A stretch of 64,000 nucleotides of DNA, taken from positions 1,290,113-1,354,112 of the forward strand of contig NZ_CM001024.1 in the NCBI RefSeq assembly GCF_000160775.2. Direction: 5' to 3'. Position 1 is the stretch's first letter; every line of letters begins with the position of its first letter. This DNA comes from Aeromicrobium marinum DSM 15272 (GTDB lineage: Bacteria; Actinomycetota; Actinomycetes; Propionibacteriales; Nocardioidaceae). Of this stretch, positions 9,259-17,875 are shown in pieces. The notes under the pieces are model-generated. The model worked only from the letters and a program-made list of their open reading frames with translations. It was not told where the DNA came from and did no database searches. The position numbers and the translations under genes were made by a program.

Positions 9259-9299
9259 CACCCGCGTCAATATGTTGTGATTTCGGCTCAGGAGGCAGC

Positions 9300-10319
9300 G
9301 TGAAGGCTCACGAGCCCGGGGTTCCTCCGCTGGCGTTCGTCCAGCTCTTGAACAGCGACGCCCTCGAGCCCGGCGCCGTGGCCCACTTTCGGCGGATCAT
9401 CGACCACCAGGGCACCTCCGAGTTGGAGCTGGTCCGGCACGACCGACAGGTGCCGATCCGGTGGTTCCGAGAGGTCTACCCCGACCTCGACCCTGAAGGC
9501 GCCACCCAGCTCGGGCTCGCATTCGCCGAGAGGGCCCAGTTGACCTCGTTCGGCCCGTTAAGCCTTCCCCTGGTCAGTGCTGGATCCGTGACCGAGGTCT
9601 TCGAGCTGCTCGGGTACCTGCCCGTCATCTCCGGCGCCCTTCGCCCCCACTTCCACCAGGGCCAACGCAGCCTGACGGTGGGCCTTAGCGGCCACACCGG
9701 GGATCCCGATCTCGACTGCCTGGTCATTACCTACGGTGGCGCGGCGTTGCTTCGGCTGCTCGACATGCTGGCCGGCCCGCTGCCGAGCGTCACGCTGCAT
9801 CTGGCCTGGAAGGCCCCCCGGTTTCCGGAGAACCCCGCAGACCTCCTGACCGGACGCCTGGCCTTCGACGCACACGCATCCTTCATCGACGTGCCCGCCG
9901 AGACCCTTCAGGCCCGCTGCCGATTCCCAGACCCAGTCGCCTACCGCCTGGCCATCGCCGAGCTGCGCCGCACGCTCGAGCGGAACACGAGCGCCACCAG
10001 CGTCACGGAAAGCGTGAGGCGACTGCTCGAGGAGGATCCCGGACGCAGCAGCAGCCAGGACATTGCGGCACTCCTCGGTCTCTCCACCAGCACCATGAAA
10101 AGAAGACTTGACGACGAGGGCACGACCTTCCGCGAGGTTCGACAATCCCTGCTACGCGAGAGGGCCATCGTCCGCCTGCTCGACCACTCCCTGACGATCA
10201 GTCAGATCGCGGTTGATCTCGGCTACAGCGACCTGGCGAACTTCTCCAACGCCTTCAGGCGCTGGACCGGGCAGTCGCCAAGCGAGTTCCGCAACGTGGG
10301 CCGACGCGGACCGGGGTGA
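9300..10319 (+). CDS. AraC-family transcriptional regulator
   Basis: 339 residues. The N-terminal two thirds match the Arabinose_bd-like domain typical of OruR/ArgR-type AraC regulators, and the C-terminal ~100 residues carry two helix-turn-helix motifs (IAALLGLSTSTMKRRL and ISQIAVDLGYSDLANFSNAF). The GTG at 9300 has AGGAGG four bases upstream; an in-frame ATG at 9207 lies upstream of the candidate promoter. It is divergent from the ferredoxin/P450 operon and probably activates it in response to an alkane-derived or other hydrophobic ligand. Confidence 0.88.
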   Translation: MKAHEPGVPPLAFVQLLNSDALEPGAVAHFRRIIDHQGTSELELVRHDRQVPIRWFREVYPDLDPEGATQLGLAFAERAQLTSFGPLSLPLVSAGSVTEVFELLGYLPVISGALRPHFHQGQRSLTVGLSGHTGDPDLDCLVITYGGAALLRLLDMLAGPLPSVTLHLAWKAPRFPENPADLLTGRLAFDAHASFIDVPAETLQARCRFPDPVAYRLAIAELRRTLERNTSATSVTESVRRLLEEDPGRSSSQDIAALLGLSTSTMKRRLDDEGTTFREVRQSLLRERAIVRLLDHSLTISQIAVDLGYSDLANFSNAFRRWTGQSPSEFRNVGRRGPG

Positions 10320-10332
10320 GGATGCAGTTGAG

Positions 10333-11855
10333 GTCCCTGATAGTTGCTTAACGCGGTCCACGTGATCGTTGCCACGCATGTCGCCGGGACGTAGACGCGG
10401 CCACTGCCTGATTCGTCGAGTGAACCTTCCACAACCTCTGGAGAGGACCCATCACGATGACCGCTAGTCAAACTCTCTGCCCTGCCAGCTGCTCGACAAC
10501 GGTCCGTCGGTCGCGTCGCCGGATCTGATGTGGGACCTGCTCACCACGGTGATCAACGCGTTCCTGTCAGCCGAAGCCGACGCGGTCTGTGTCGCCGAGT
10601 ACGGCACCAGCTCGCCGGAGCGGGTTAGCTCCCGCAACAGCTACCGGCACCGGGACACCCGGGCGGCACCATCGACGTCGCGATCCCCAAACTCCGCCAG
10701 GGATCAACTTCTCCGAGTGGCTGCTCGAGCGTCGCAAGCGGGTAGAGGCGGCGCTGATCAGCGTGGTCGCAACCTGCTAACTGCTCGGGGTCTCCGCCCG
10801 TCGGATAGACAAGCTGGTGCAGCGCTCGGCATCGCCAGCCTGTCGAAATTGCAGGTCTCCCGGATGGCCGCCGACCTCGACGAGCAGGTCACGGCGTTCC
10901 GCACCCGCCCGCTGACCGAATCAGGGCCGCTCACGTTCCTGGACGCGGACGCGTTGACGATTAAGGTCACCGAGAACGGACGCGTGGTCAACGCCGTCGT
11001 GCTGGTGGCGACCGGGGTCAACGCCGACAGGCACCGTAAGATCCTCGGCATCAAGGTCGCCACCTCGGAGACTCACGCCACGTGGAATGGGTTCTTCGCC
11101 GACCTGGTCGCCCGCGGCTGACCTTTGGGCCGGACAGGGTGCTGCTGGTCACCTCTGATGCCCGTGCTGGCTTGGTCGAGGCGATCGCGCGAACCTGCCC
11201 GGCGCAGCCTGGCAGCGCTGTCACACCCACTACGCCGCGAACCTGACGGCCACCTACCCGAAAGCCAACTGGGCTGGGTCAAGGCGCCACTGCACGGCGT
11301 CTAAGACCAGCCCGACGCCGAAGCCGTGCACGCCCAGTGCGACCGGGTCCTCGACGGCCTGGTCGACAAGCTGCCGATGTGGCCGACCACCTCGATGCGC
11401 CCGTGCCGACGTGCTCGCGTGCACCGACTCCCCCAAGGAGATCTGGCGCCTGCGGATCTCGCGGTTGAGCCGCTCGTTGGGATTGTTCGATCAGATCTGA
11501 CCGCGACTCGGTGGTCCGAGCTGGTTGGCGCCGTGCTCGCTGAGCAGCACGACGAATCGGCGAAGGCCGCCGCTACCTCCGCCTCGACGTCCTCGCCCGC
11601 GCCCGTGCAAGCGCCCAAGGCGGCGCCGAGCTGCCCGAACTGGATCCCGCAGCATGAGCACGACATCGCCATCCTCGTCGCCGGCGGCATCCCCGGCTGG
11701 CGGGACGAACACGGCAACCTGCGCCCTGGCCCGGCGACTTCTACGACCCCGACAGCGAAGAGGCCCGAGCCCCAGCCCGTCATCCTCAACCCCGACGGGC
11801 AGCCCTTCTAACCAACCCCACTCGAGAGATCAGCGCTTACACCACTTCCGGGGAG
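10333..11855 (+). mobile_element. Degenerate IS256-family element
   Basis: A decayed copy bounded by imperfect inverted ends: TCCCTGATAGTTGCTTAA near 10334-10351 and the matching CTTACACCACTTCCGGGGA at 11836-11854. It begins 14 bp after the AraC-type gene. Boundaries are approximate and no target duplication was recognised. Confidence 0.65.
10457..11656 (+). pseudogene. IS256-family transposase, multiply frameshifted
   Basis: From an ATG at 10457 with GAGAGGA upstream, IS256 mutator-type segments can be followed through several frames: LLTTVINAFLSAEADAV, then EWLLERRKRVEAALISVV, then SLSKLQVSRMAADLDEQV and FLDADALTIKV, then AWNGFF-like FADLVARG, ending with ELPELDPAA and a stop at 11656. Frameshifts and stops lie near 10660, 10780, 11120 and beyond, so no transposase can be made. 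It differs clearly from the intact-looking IS256 copy at 15.5-16.8 kb. Confidence 0.8.
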
Positions 11856-12087
11856 TTGACCGTACCTACATGGCGCCCTTCCATCGGATCCGCGCACCTC
11901 AGTTGCCACTCATGCGTGGCAGCAGACCCTGACGGCCGGCGCCCGGTCCGTGAGGGAGCGGCTGGCAAGGACTTCTCTCAGGTGCTGTCGACTCTGTACC
12001 TGGCGCGGGCGACCGTCTTTACCTCGACGTCGACGAGCGTTCGGTATTGGTCGTGATGTGGTTCCCCCCGAATCGTGGAGGGCTTCT

Positions 12088-12291
12088 CTATGCGGCTTCC
12101 CGGTTGGGGGCCGCGGTGTTCTCGTAGCTGACGGGGCTCATCATGCCCGCAGCGCTGTGCCGGCGCTCGTGGTTGTAGAACCCGTAGCACCAGTCCAGGA
12201 CGACGGCCTGGGCCTGGCGGGTGTTCTCGAACTCGTGGCGTGAGAGGACCTCCCACTCCAAGCTCGAGAAGAACGCCTCCGCTGCGGCGTT
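12088..12291 (-). pseudogene. IS3 OrfB transposase, 3' fragment
   Basis: The last 67 codons of an IS3 OrfB (NAAAEAFFSSLEWEVL, then NHERRHSA) including the third catalytic acid of the DDE triad. It is separated from its 5' part (13706-14452) by the IS110 insertion. Joining base 13706 to 12291 restores one continuous 316-residue frame. Confidence 0.85.
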
Positions 12292-12317
12292 GATGCTCCT
12301 ATAGATCGTCAAGTCGA

Positions 12318-13487
12318 TCAGGCAGCCATTTCGATCTCCTCGCCGATTGGATTGGCGGCCGTGTCCGGTGCCGGCAGGAGTCGGAAGAGTTCGCGAGCGA
12401 GGTAGCGCTTGAGGCAACGGATGATCTCCCGCTTCGACAGTCCCTCGGCGGTGCGACGGGCCACGTAGTCGATAGTCGGCTGGTGCCATCGCATGCGCAC
12501 GATGATGACTCGGTAGAGCGCGGCGTTGGCCTGGCGGTTCCCGCCGCGATACAGGCGATGCCGGCTGTTGGTCTTCCCTGATCCGGCCGGGATCGGGCAA
12601 GCGCCGCACATCTTGGCGAACGCAGCCTCGGACTTGATGCGGTTGGCGTTGTCGCCGGCGGTGATCAGCATCTGCGCCGCGGTGTCGTAGCCGACGCCGA
12701 CGGCCTCGACGAGTTGGGGCGCGGCGGCCGCGGTGAGCGCCTTCAGTGAGGCGGCGTGAGCCTTGGCCTCCTCGTGCAGTGCCAGCCAGCGCTGGGCCAT
12801 AGACGCCAGCACGTGGCGCATCGCCGCGTCGGGGTCGGTCGGCACGACGACGGCTGGTGCTCCGCGCCGGACGGGCGGCAGAGGGGTCGGGCCCTCCAAC
12901 GCCGCGCAGGCGGTGACGAGCTTGTGATCGGTGAGTTTCTCCAGCTCCGCACGCAGCGCTTCGCTTCCGGTCGCAAGAGTCGCCTTGAGCGTGATCATTG
13001 CTGTGGTGCGCGCCTGAACGGCGCCGTCGTAGGCGATCTTGACCAGTCTGATGGTCTCGACCGCGCCGTCGGCCGTCTTGGGTGTCGACAAGCCGTGCCC
13101 GGCCAGCAGTTGCCGTGCGGCGTGCTCGGCGTCGATGGTGTCGTTCTTGCCCGCGAGTCGACGTTCTGCGGCCCGCGCCGGTCGGGCGATCTCGTGGACA
13201 TCGTGGCCCTGGTTGCGCAGATAGCGGGCCAGACCGACGCCGTAGGAACCGGTGCCCTCGATGCCGAACCCGATCAGGCGACCGGCGGACCCAACGAAGG
13301 CCAAGCAGAATGCCAGCAACTCCTCGAACCCGGCGATCGTCGTGGGCACGATGATGTCGCCGAGTCGGCCGCCGAGGCCATCGATCGCGACCGCAACGTG
13401 ATTGTCCTTATGGGTGTCGACGCCGACGATGACATCGTCACGGCGAAGCTGCATGCTGGGCATCGGGCTGTGGATCCTCTCTCGCAT
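12318..13487 (-). CDS. IS110-family transposase (DEDD recombinase)
   Basis: 389 residues, apparently intact. The N-terminal RuvC-like DEDD domain begins with VGVDTHKDNHV, continues with GIEGTGSYG and has KNDTIDAEHAAR; the C-terminal transposase_20 domain has the serine region around GVGYDTAAQML and the GGNRQANAALYRVI block. Length is normal for the family. The exact N-terminus is uncertain: an internal Met closer to the DEDD motif is also possible. Confidence 0.92.
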   Translation of the reverse strand: MRERIHSPMPSMQLRRDDVIVGVDTHKDNHVAVAIDGLGGRLGDIIVPTTIAGFEELLAFCLAFVGSAGRLIGFGIEGTGSYGVGLARYLRNQGHDVHEIARPARAAERRLAGKNDTIDAEHAARQLLAGHGLSTPKTADGAVETIRLVKIAYDGAVQARTTAMITLKATLATGSEALRAELEKLTDHKLVTACAALEGPTPLPPVRRGAPAVVVPTDPDAAMRHVLASMAQRWLALHEEAKAHAASLKALTAAAAPQLVEAVGVGYDTAAQMLITAGDNANRIKSEAAFAKMCGACPIPAGSGKTNSRHRLYRGGNRQANAALYRVIIVRMRWHQPTIDYVARRTAEGLSKREIIRCLKRYLARELFRLLPAPDTAANPIGEEIEMAA

Positions 13488-13705
13488 TTCCGGGCGGGCT
13501 GTCCATGGCTCAGCTGGCCGGAGTGGGCGGACAGGACTGCGATGAGGCCCTGGTCGAGTCAGGCTCCTATCAGGTCACTGCCCACCCGGCCAGCAGCCTG
13601 GTGAACGCCACCACCCGGGGCCGACACGTCAACGCGAGGGCACCCGCAGGGCCGGTCGTAAGCAAGGGTCAGACCCCAGGTGATGGCGCAGTCACGATGC
13701 TCGCA
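13488..13705 (-). other. Non-coding 5' end of the IS110 element, candidate bridge RNA locus
   Basis: 218 bp between the element edge and the transposase start. In IS110-group elements such as IS621 the non-coding end encodes a bridge RNA that pairs with target and donor DNA. I did not derive a structure here; the call rests on position and length only. An open frame continues from orfB through it, but without OrfB homology. Confidence 0.35.
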
Positions 13706-14452
13706 GTCGAAACACGAACCGACCCGGCCCATCGACTGCCGGACCCCGAGCTGGCGGCACAACCGGGTGAACGAGTTCGCCGTGTAGGTCGAGCCCCTGT
13801 CCGTGTGAAAGATGACCCGCTGGGACTCGTCCTCGCGCCACTTCGAGCCGTTGACCGCATCCACGCCACCACGGGCAGCGACGGCCATCTTGATCGTCGC
13901 GCACGCGAGCTCGGCGTCGGGATGCAGGCCGGTGGCGGCGCCGAGCAGACGACGGGAGTACAGGTCGATCACGGTCGCCAGATAGAGCTTCCCACCCGCG
14001 GTGGGGATCTCCGTCATGTCGCCCACCCACCGGGCGTTGGCCCGGTCAGCGGTGAAGTCCCGCTTGATCAGGTCGGGGAACTTCGGGGCGGTCTTGTCCT
14101 GGCGCGTAAGCCCGTTCCTACGCTTGATCCGCCGCGCCACGAGCCCCTGGCGACGCATCGAGTCCGCGACCGTCTTCTCGCTGACCTCCCACCCGTCATC
14201 ACGCAGATCAGCGTGCAACCTCGGGGAGCCGTGCAGGCCGCGCTTACGCGTGAACATCACCCGCACGGCGCGGTCGATGGTGTCGCGGCGCCGGTCCATG
14301 ATGGTGAACAAGCCACTCGCGGCGGCCGGCCCCAGCGCCCGGTCGCGCCACTTGTAGAACCACGCAAGGCTGACCCCGAGCAGCAGGCAGGTCACGGTGT
14401 GCGGCACCCGGTACAGCGTCCTCTGGTCGGCGATGAAGCGTGCCACGCTCAC
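13706..14452 (-). pseudogene. IS3 OrfB transposase, 5' part
   Basis: 249 codons from a GTG at 14452 that overlaps the orfA stop (GTGA). It contains an HTH_21-like segment (RGLHGSPRLHADLRDDGWEV) and the first two catalytic Asp positions (VGDMTEI and FHTDRGSTY). The family sequence stops at SCFD, where IS110 has inserted; the frame then runs on with unrelated residues. Confidence 0.88.
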
Positions 14453-14751
14453 TTCGTCGCCTCCTTCACCCACAGGACCACGGATCGCTTGAGGACATCA
14501 CGCTCGATCCGAAGCTCCGCGACCTCGCCACGCAGCCGCTGGAGCTCGGCGTAATCCTCCTTGGACAGGCTCGACGAGCCATCACGCGACTCCCGGGCCT
14601 GCTTGACCCAGTTGCCCAACGTGCCCTCGACCACGCCCAGGTCACGTGCGACCTGCGCGATCGGCTTCCCGGTCTCTTCGACGATCCGGACCGCTCCCTC
14701 ACGGAACTCCCGGTCGTACTTCTTCCGCTTCTCTGGCATCTCGATCCTCAT
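14449..14751 (-). CDS. IS3-family OrfA (helix-turn-helix)
   Basis: 100 residues: HTH_Tnp_1 domain (YDREFREGAVRIVEETGKP) followed by a leucine-zipper-like coil (LQRLRGEVAELRIERDVLK). The start at ATG 14751 leaves it complete. It would pair with OrfB, directly or by frameshift, but OrfB is broken, so the protein has no intact partner here. Confidence 0.9.
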   Translation of the reverse strand: MRIEMPEKRKKYDREFREGAVRIVEETGKPIAQVARDLGVVEGTLGNWVKQARESRDGSSSLSKEDYAELQRLRGEVAELRIERDVLKRSVVLWVKEATK

Positions 14752-14795
14752 TGTGGATGCCTCTACGGTCCGGGGGGGAACCTCAACTCGACCTC

Positions 14796-15013
14796 TGGTT
14801 CGACAAGATGGAGCTGACGGAAGGTGGGCCCAGCTCGGAGACGCTCGTGTACTACCGCTCCCACGTACGTTGGGTTCTGGATCGCGACAAGACCGAACAC
14901 CCACTGGGCGCCTATCAACTACGCCACGTCCGGCCGGTGATCATTCAGGCTGCATTGGACAGCTCAGGTGTTTCGGCAGACATGCGCAAGCGGATCCGCA
15001 GTGTCCTCATCCG
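14796..15013 (+). pseudogene. Tyrosine integrase, core-binding domain fragment
   Basis: Starts with WFDKMEL directly at the IS3 edge and runs through an integrase SAM-like core-binding segment (ETLVYYRSHVRWVLDRD, RHVRPVIIQAAL, RKRIRSVLIR). The true N-terminus is lost. The ISL3 element interrupts it at the CTCATCCG target; the gene resumes in the same frame at 17876. Confidence 0.8.
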
Positions 15014-15112
15014 GGCTCTTCGAACTTGAGCGTGGTGGCCTGCTGAAGAAGGGCTCGTGGCCCTGCGCAAGCATGGGTGTTGTCGAGACATCCAGCAGCG
15101 AGGACCACGAGC

Positions 15113-15454
15113 TTGTTCAAGCCTACGCATGACGCTGACGCGGCGTCGATTCTGTTCAACCTGCCCGGCTACCGGGTGCTGTCCGCCGGCCGTGTCGATC
15201 CCGACGAGGCGTCGGGCCGGTGGGTGCTGGTCGAAGCCACGGCTGTGGAGGGCGGCTGCCCGGACTGCGGCGTGATCTCGGGGCGGGTCCATGCTCGTCC
15301 GGTCCAGGTCGTCAAGGACGTGCCGTGTGGCGGCACTGTGGTGACGGTGCGGGTCCGCAAGCGCCGGTTCGTCTGCGCCGAGGGCGCCTGTTCGCGGCGC
15401 ACGTTCGTGGAGGAGACCGACGAGTTGCCGTTCCGGGCCCGGTTCACCACCCGG
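15113..15454 (+). pseudogene. ISL3 transposase, 5' part
   Basis: N-terminal zinc-binding segment: CPDCG near codons 45-50 and CAEGACSRRTF near codons 90-100. The TTG at 15113, eight bases after GAGGA, is the likely start; an ATG at 15077 is an alternative. The family sequence breaks at RFTTR where IS256 has inserted. Joined to 16888 the frame reads RFTTRLAEKTL without loss. Confidence 0.85.
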
Positions 15455-16879
15455 GAGCTTGTCAAGATTCCTGTGTAAACGATCGATTCCTGGTGGTTGA
15501 TTTCTCTTACAGGTAGGTGTTGATGCGGTCGGGGTAGGCGATCGCGAGCTGTCCCAGCGCTTGCTTCCAGTTCGTCACGACCTGGCCCTCGACGAGTCGT
15601 CCGGCCGCCTTGCGCTGGCCAGCTGGCTTGCCACGTTCCTTGGCCCGTTCACGGGCGCGCTTGTCTTCGATGTTGCAGATCGCCAGCCACAGGAGCTTGA
15701 CCACAGCTTCGTCGTTGGGAAAGTGGCCGCGGTTCTTGGTGACCTTCCTGAGCTGGTAGTTCAACGACTCGATGCTGTTGGTCGTGTAGATCACGCGGCG
15801 CAGCTCGGGCGGGAACGCCAGAAACGGGATGAACCGCTCCCAGGCGTTGTCCCAGGTCGCCACGGCGTGGGGGTACTTCTTGCCCCAGACTGAGTCCTGG
15901 AACGCTCCGAACGCCTCGCGGGCCGACTTGTCGTTCGACGCGGTGTAGATCGGCTTTAACGCAGCCGCGACGGTCTTGCGGTCCTTGTAGGACACGAACC
16001 GCATCGACGCCCGGATCAGGTGCACCACACACGTCTGCACAGTCGCGTGCTGCCAGGTCGCCTCGATCGCCTCAGGCAGGCCGACCAGGCCGTCGCAGCA
16101 CACGATGAGGACGTCGCGCACACCGCGGTTGGCGAGCTCGGCACACACGCCGGCCCAGAACTTCGCGCCCTCGTTGTCCTGGATCCAGATCCCCAGGACG
16201 TGCTTGATTCCGATCGCGTCGAGGTAGACCACCGGGTAGAACGCATCGAGTGGCCGGGCCTGCCACTCGAGGATCTCCTCAGCGATCGCGTCGGTGATGT
16301 TGCTGATCGTCTCGTGGGACAGCTCGGTACCGATCGTGGAGGCAAGGTGGTGGCCGATGTCGCGCACCGTCATCCCGCCGGCGTAGAGACTGATGATCAT
16401 CTCGTCCAGCCCCGACAGGCGCCGCGAGCCCTTCGGGACCAGGACCGGGGTGAACGACCCATCGCGATCGCGCGGGATCGCCAGATCGACGTCCCCGGTC
16501 TGGGTGGCGACCTTCTTCGGCGTCGTGCCGTTCCTCGAGTTCGGCACCGCCGACGCCTCGGGCGCACCCTTCTCGTAGCCCAGATGCGAGGTGAGCTCGG
16601 CCTGGAGGCCACGCTCGAGGGTGGCCTTGATCAGGCCCGGGATGAAGCCACCGTCGCCGGTCAGCTCGATCTCACCGGCATCGATCTTGGCGAACAGCCC
16701 GTCCAGCGCACCCGACGCGGCAAACTCGGCCGCGGCCTTCGCGCCCGGCAGATCGGCCCGATCAGCACGCCGCTGAGCAGCGGCCTTCTTGTACTCCGGT
16801 CGCCCGGTTCCTTCGGTCACAGCAGTCATCATCGTTCCTTTGCTGGCACCGACCGCTTACACAGACCATCTGACACCCC
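15455..16879 (-). mobile_element. IS256-family element inserted in the ISL3 transposase gene
   Basis: Flanked by 8-bp direct repeats CCACCCGG at 15447-15454 and 16880-16887. The ends share TGTCA..GAT..CTGTGTAA..CG..CG in inverted orientation. It is 1425 bp, normal for IS256. Removing it with one repeat copy restores the ISL3 reading frame exactly. Confidence 0.9.
15507..16832 (-). CDS. IS256-family transposase with probable internal deletion
   Basis: 441-residue mutator-type DDE transposase. The catalytic acids appear as YLDAI, CCDGL and TTNSIESLN, with the C/H-containing QTCVVHLIRA block between them. Family members normally have about 25 residues between YLDAI and KHVLGIW (a segment with KVRDG and AVGVD); here LDAI is followed directly by GIKHVLGIW, so an in-frame deletion in the catalytic core is likely. 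The frame is otherwise open, starting at one of two adjacent Met codons. Confidence 0.88.
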   Translation of the reverse strand: MMTAVTEGTGRPEYKKAAAQRRADRADLPGAKAAAEFAASGALDGLFAKIDAGEIELTGDGGFIPGLIKATLERGLQAELTSHLGYEKGAPEASAVPNSRNGTTPKKVATQTGDVDLAIPRDRDGSFTPVLVPKGSRRLSGLDEMIISLYAGGMTVRDIGHHLASTIGTELSHETISNITDAIAEEILEWQARPLDAFYPVVYLDAIGIKHVLGIWIQDNEGAKFWAGVCAELANRGVRDVLIVCCDGLVGLPEAIEATWQHATVQTCVVHLIRASMRFVSYKDRKTVAAALKPIYTASNDKSAREAFGAFQDSVWGKKYPHAVATWDNAWERFIPFLAFPPELRRVIYTTNSIESLNYQLRKVTKNRGHFPNDEAVVKLLWLAICNIEDKRARERAKERGKPAGQRKAAGRLVEGQVVTNWKQALGQLAIAYPDRINTYL

Positions 16880-16887
16880 CCACCCGG

Positions 16888-17835
16888 CTGGCCGAGAAGA
16901 CCCTCTCCGGGTTGCGGGCCGAGCCGCGCAGCGTGCACGCGCTCACGGTGGAGTCGGGCCTGTCGTGGCCGACCGTGATGGGCCTGCTGACCGGGACCGT
17001 CGACCTGACCACGATCCCCGAACAGCGCCTCGTCAAGCGACTGGGGGTCGATGAGCACCGGTTCCGCCGGGTGCGCTACGTCCGCGACCACGACGGCTCG
17101 GTGACGCGGGTCGAGCCGTGGTCGATCATGCTCACCTGCCTGGACACCGGCGCGATCCTCGACGTCGTCGATGGCCGCCGCGGCCCCGCGGTCAAGCAGT
17201 GGATCGCGGCCCGGCCGCGGTGGTGGCGCCGCCGGATCGAGTACGTGGCCATGGACATGTCCAGTGAGTTCCGCGCTGCGATCCGCAAGAGCCTCCCGAA
17301 GGCGAAGATCAGTGCCGACCACTGGCACGTGGTCCGGCTCGCGAACGACCTGGTCACCTCCGTGCGGCGCCGCCGGATCTGGGAAACCGAGCAGCGCCGG
17401 GGCCGGAAGGTCGACGCGGCGTGGCGCTACCGCAAGCTCCTCCTCGCGTCCTCCCACCGGCTCTCGACCCGGCAACGCGACCGACTCGCTCAGGTGCTCG
17501 ATGCCGACCACCAGCTCGCACTCGCATGGGGCATCAAGGAACACGTGCGGCAACTGCTCGCCACCCGCCACATCGATGACTTCCACCGCGAATGGGCGGC
17601 GCTGGAGAAGGCGGTGAGGGCGAGCAAGCTGCCCGAGGCCGAACGGCTGCTGAAGACGCTCAAGGCGTGGCGACGCGAACTGCTGACCTTCTGCCGCACC
17701 CGGCTCACCAACGCCCGCACCGAGGCCGCGAACCTCAACGCCAAGACCTTCAAGCGCGCCGGCAGGGGGTACCGCAACCACGACAACTACCGATCCAGAA
17801 TCATGGCCTACACGCCGACGCCGATGGCGGCGTGA
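16888..17835 (+). pseudogene. ISL3 transposase, 3' part with catalytic DDE domain
   Basis: Continues the ISL3 transposase after the IS256 insertion: the HTH-like HALTVESGLSWPTVMGLL, then the catalytic domain (VGVDEHRFRR-like LGVDEHRFRRV, YVAMDMSSEFRAAI, ADHWHVVRLAN) and the terminal NLNAKTFKRAGRGYRNHDNY block. It has no start of its own, so the element is inactive unless IS256 excises precisely. Confidence 0.9.
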
Positions 17836-17875
17836 ACACCCCTCACCACGCTGAACCTCGAAGAGCCCTCATCCG

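Larger units (their letters stand above)
12292..13705 (-). mobile_element. IS110-family element inserted in IS3 orfB
   Basis: The limits are inferred from the IS3 OrfB consensus (FDNAAAEAFF): the host sequence breaks exactly between the Asp and Asn codons. The element is 1414 bp. It has no terminal inverted repeats, as usual for IS110; the 7-mer GATGCTC occurs at 12292-12298 and again at 13696-13702 near the other end. It contains one transposase and about 218 bp of non-coding DNA upstream of it. Confidence 0.75.
12048..14794 (-). mobile_element. IS3-family element, split by an IS110 element
   Basis: Ends form an imperfect inverted repeat: GGTCGTGATGTGGTTCCCCC starting near 12049 and, read from the other end, GGTCGAGTTGAGGTTCCCCC ending near 14793. 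It contains orfA and an interrupted orfB on the minus strand. Without the 1414-bp IS110 insert it is about 1.33 kb, normal for IS3. The flanking triplets (TAT left, CTG right) do not match, and the integrase sequence to its right does not resume on its left, so a deletion or recombination probably followed insertion. Confidence 0.8.
15014..17867 (+). mobile_element. ISL3-family element inserted in the integrase gene
   Basis: Inverted ends GGCTCTTCGAACTTGAGCGT (left) and, read inward from the right, GGCTCTTCGAGGTTCAGCGT. The flanks are perfect 8-bp direct repeats CTCATCCG at 15006-15013 and 17868-17875, the target duplication expected for ISL3. Total length is 2854 bp; without the IS256 insert and one copy of its duplication it is about 1.42 kb, normal for the family. 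Confidence 0.93.

Noticed and set aside
11657-12047. Open frames after the decayed IS256 transposase
   Set aside because: One frame reads ILVAGGIPGWRDEHGN, possibly a passenger or element tail, but no complete gene or domain can be supported.
12292-13705. 7-mer GATGCTC near both IS110 ends as a target duplication
   Set aside because: If it were host sequence, OrfB would be frameshifted; the exact Asp/Asn break fits the OrfB consensus better.
12045-14797. Target duplication for IS3
   Set aside because: Flanking triplets do not match for any reasonable choice of ends.
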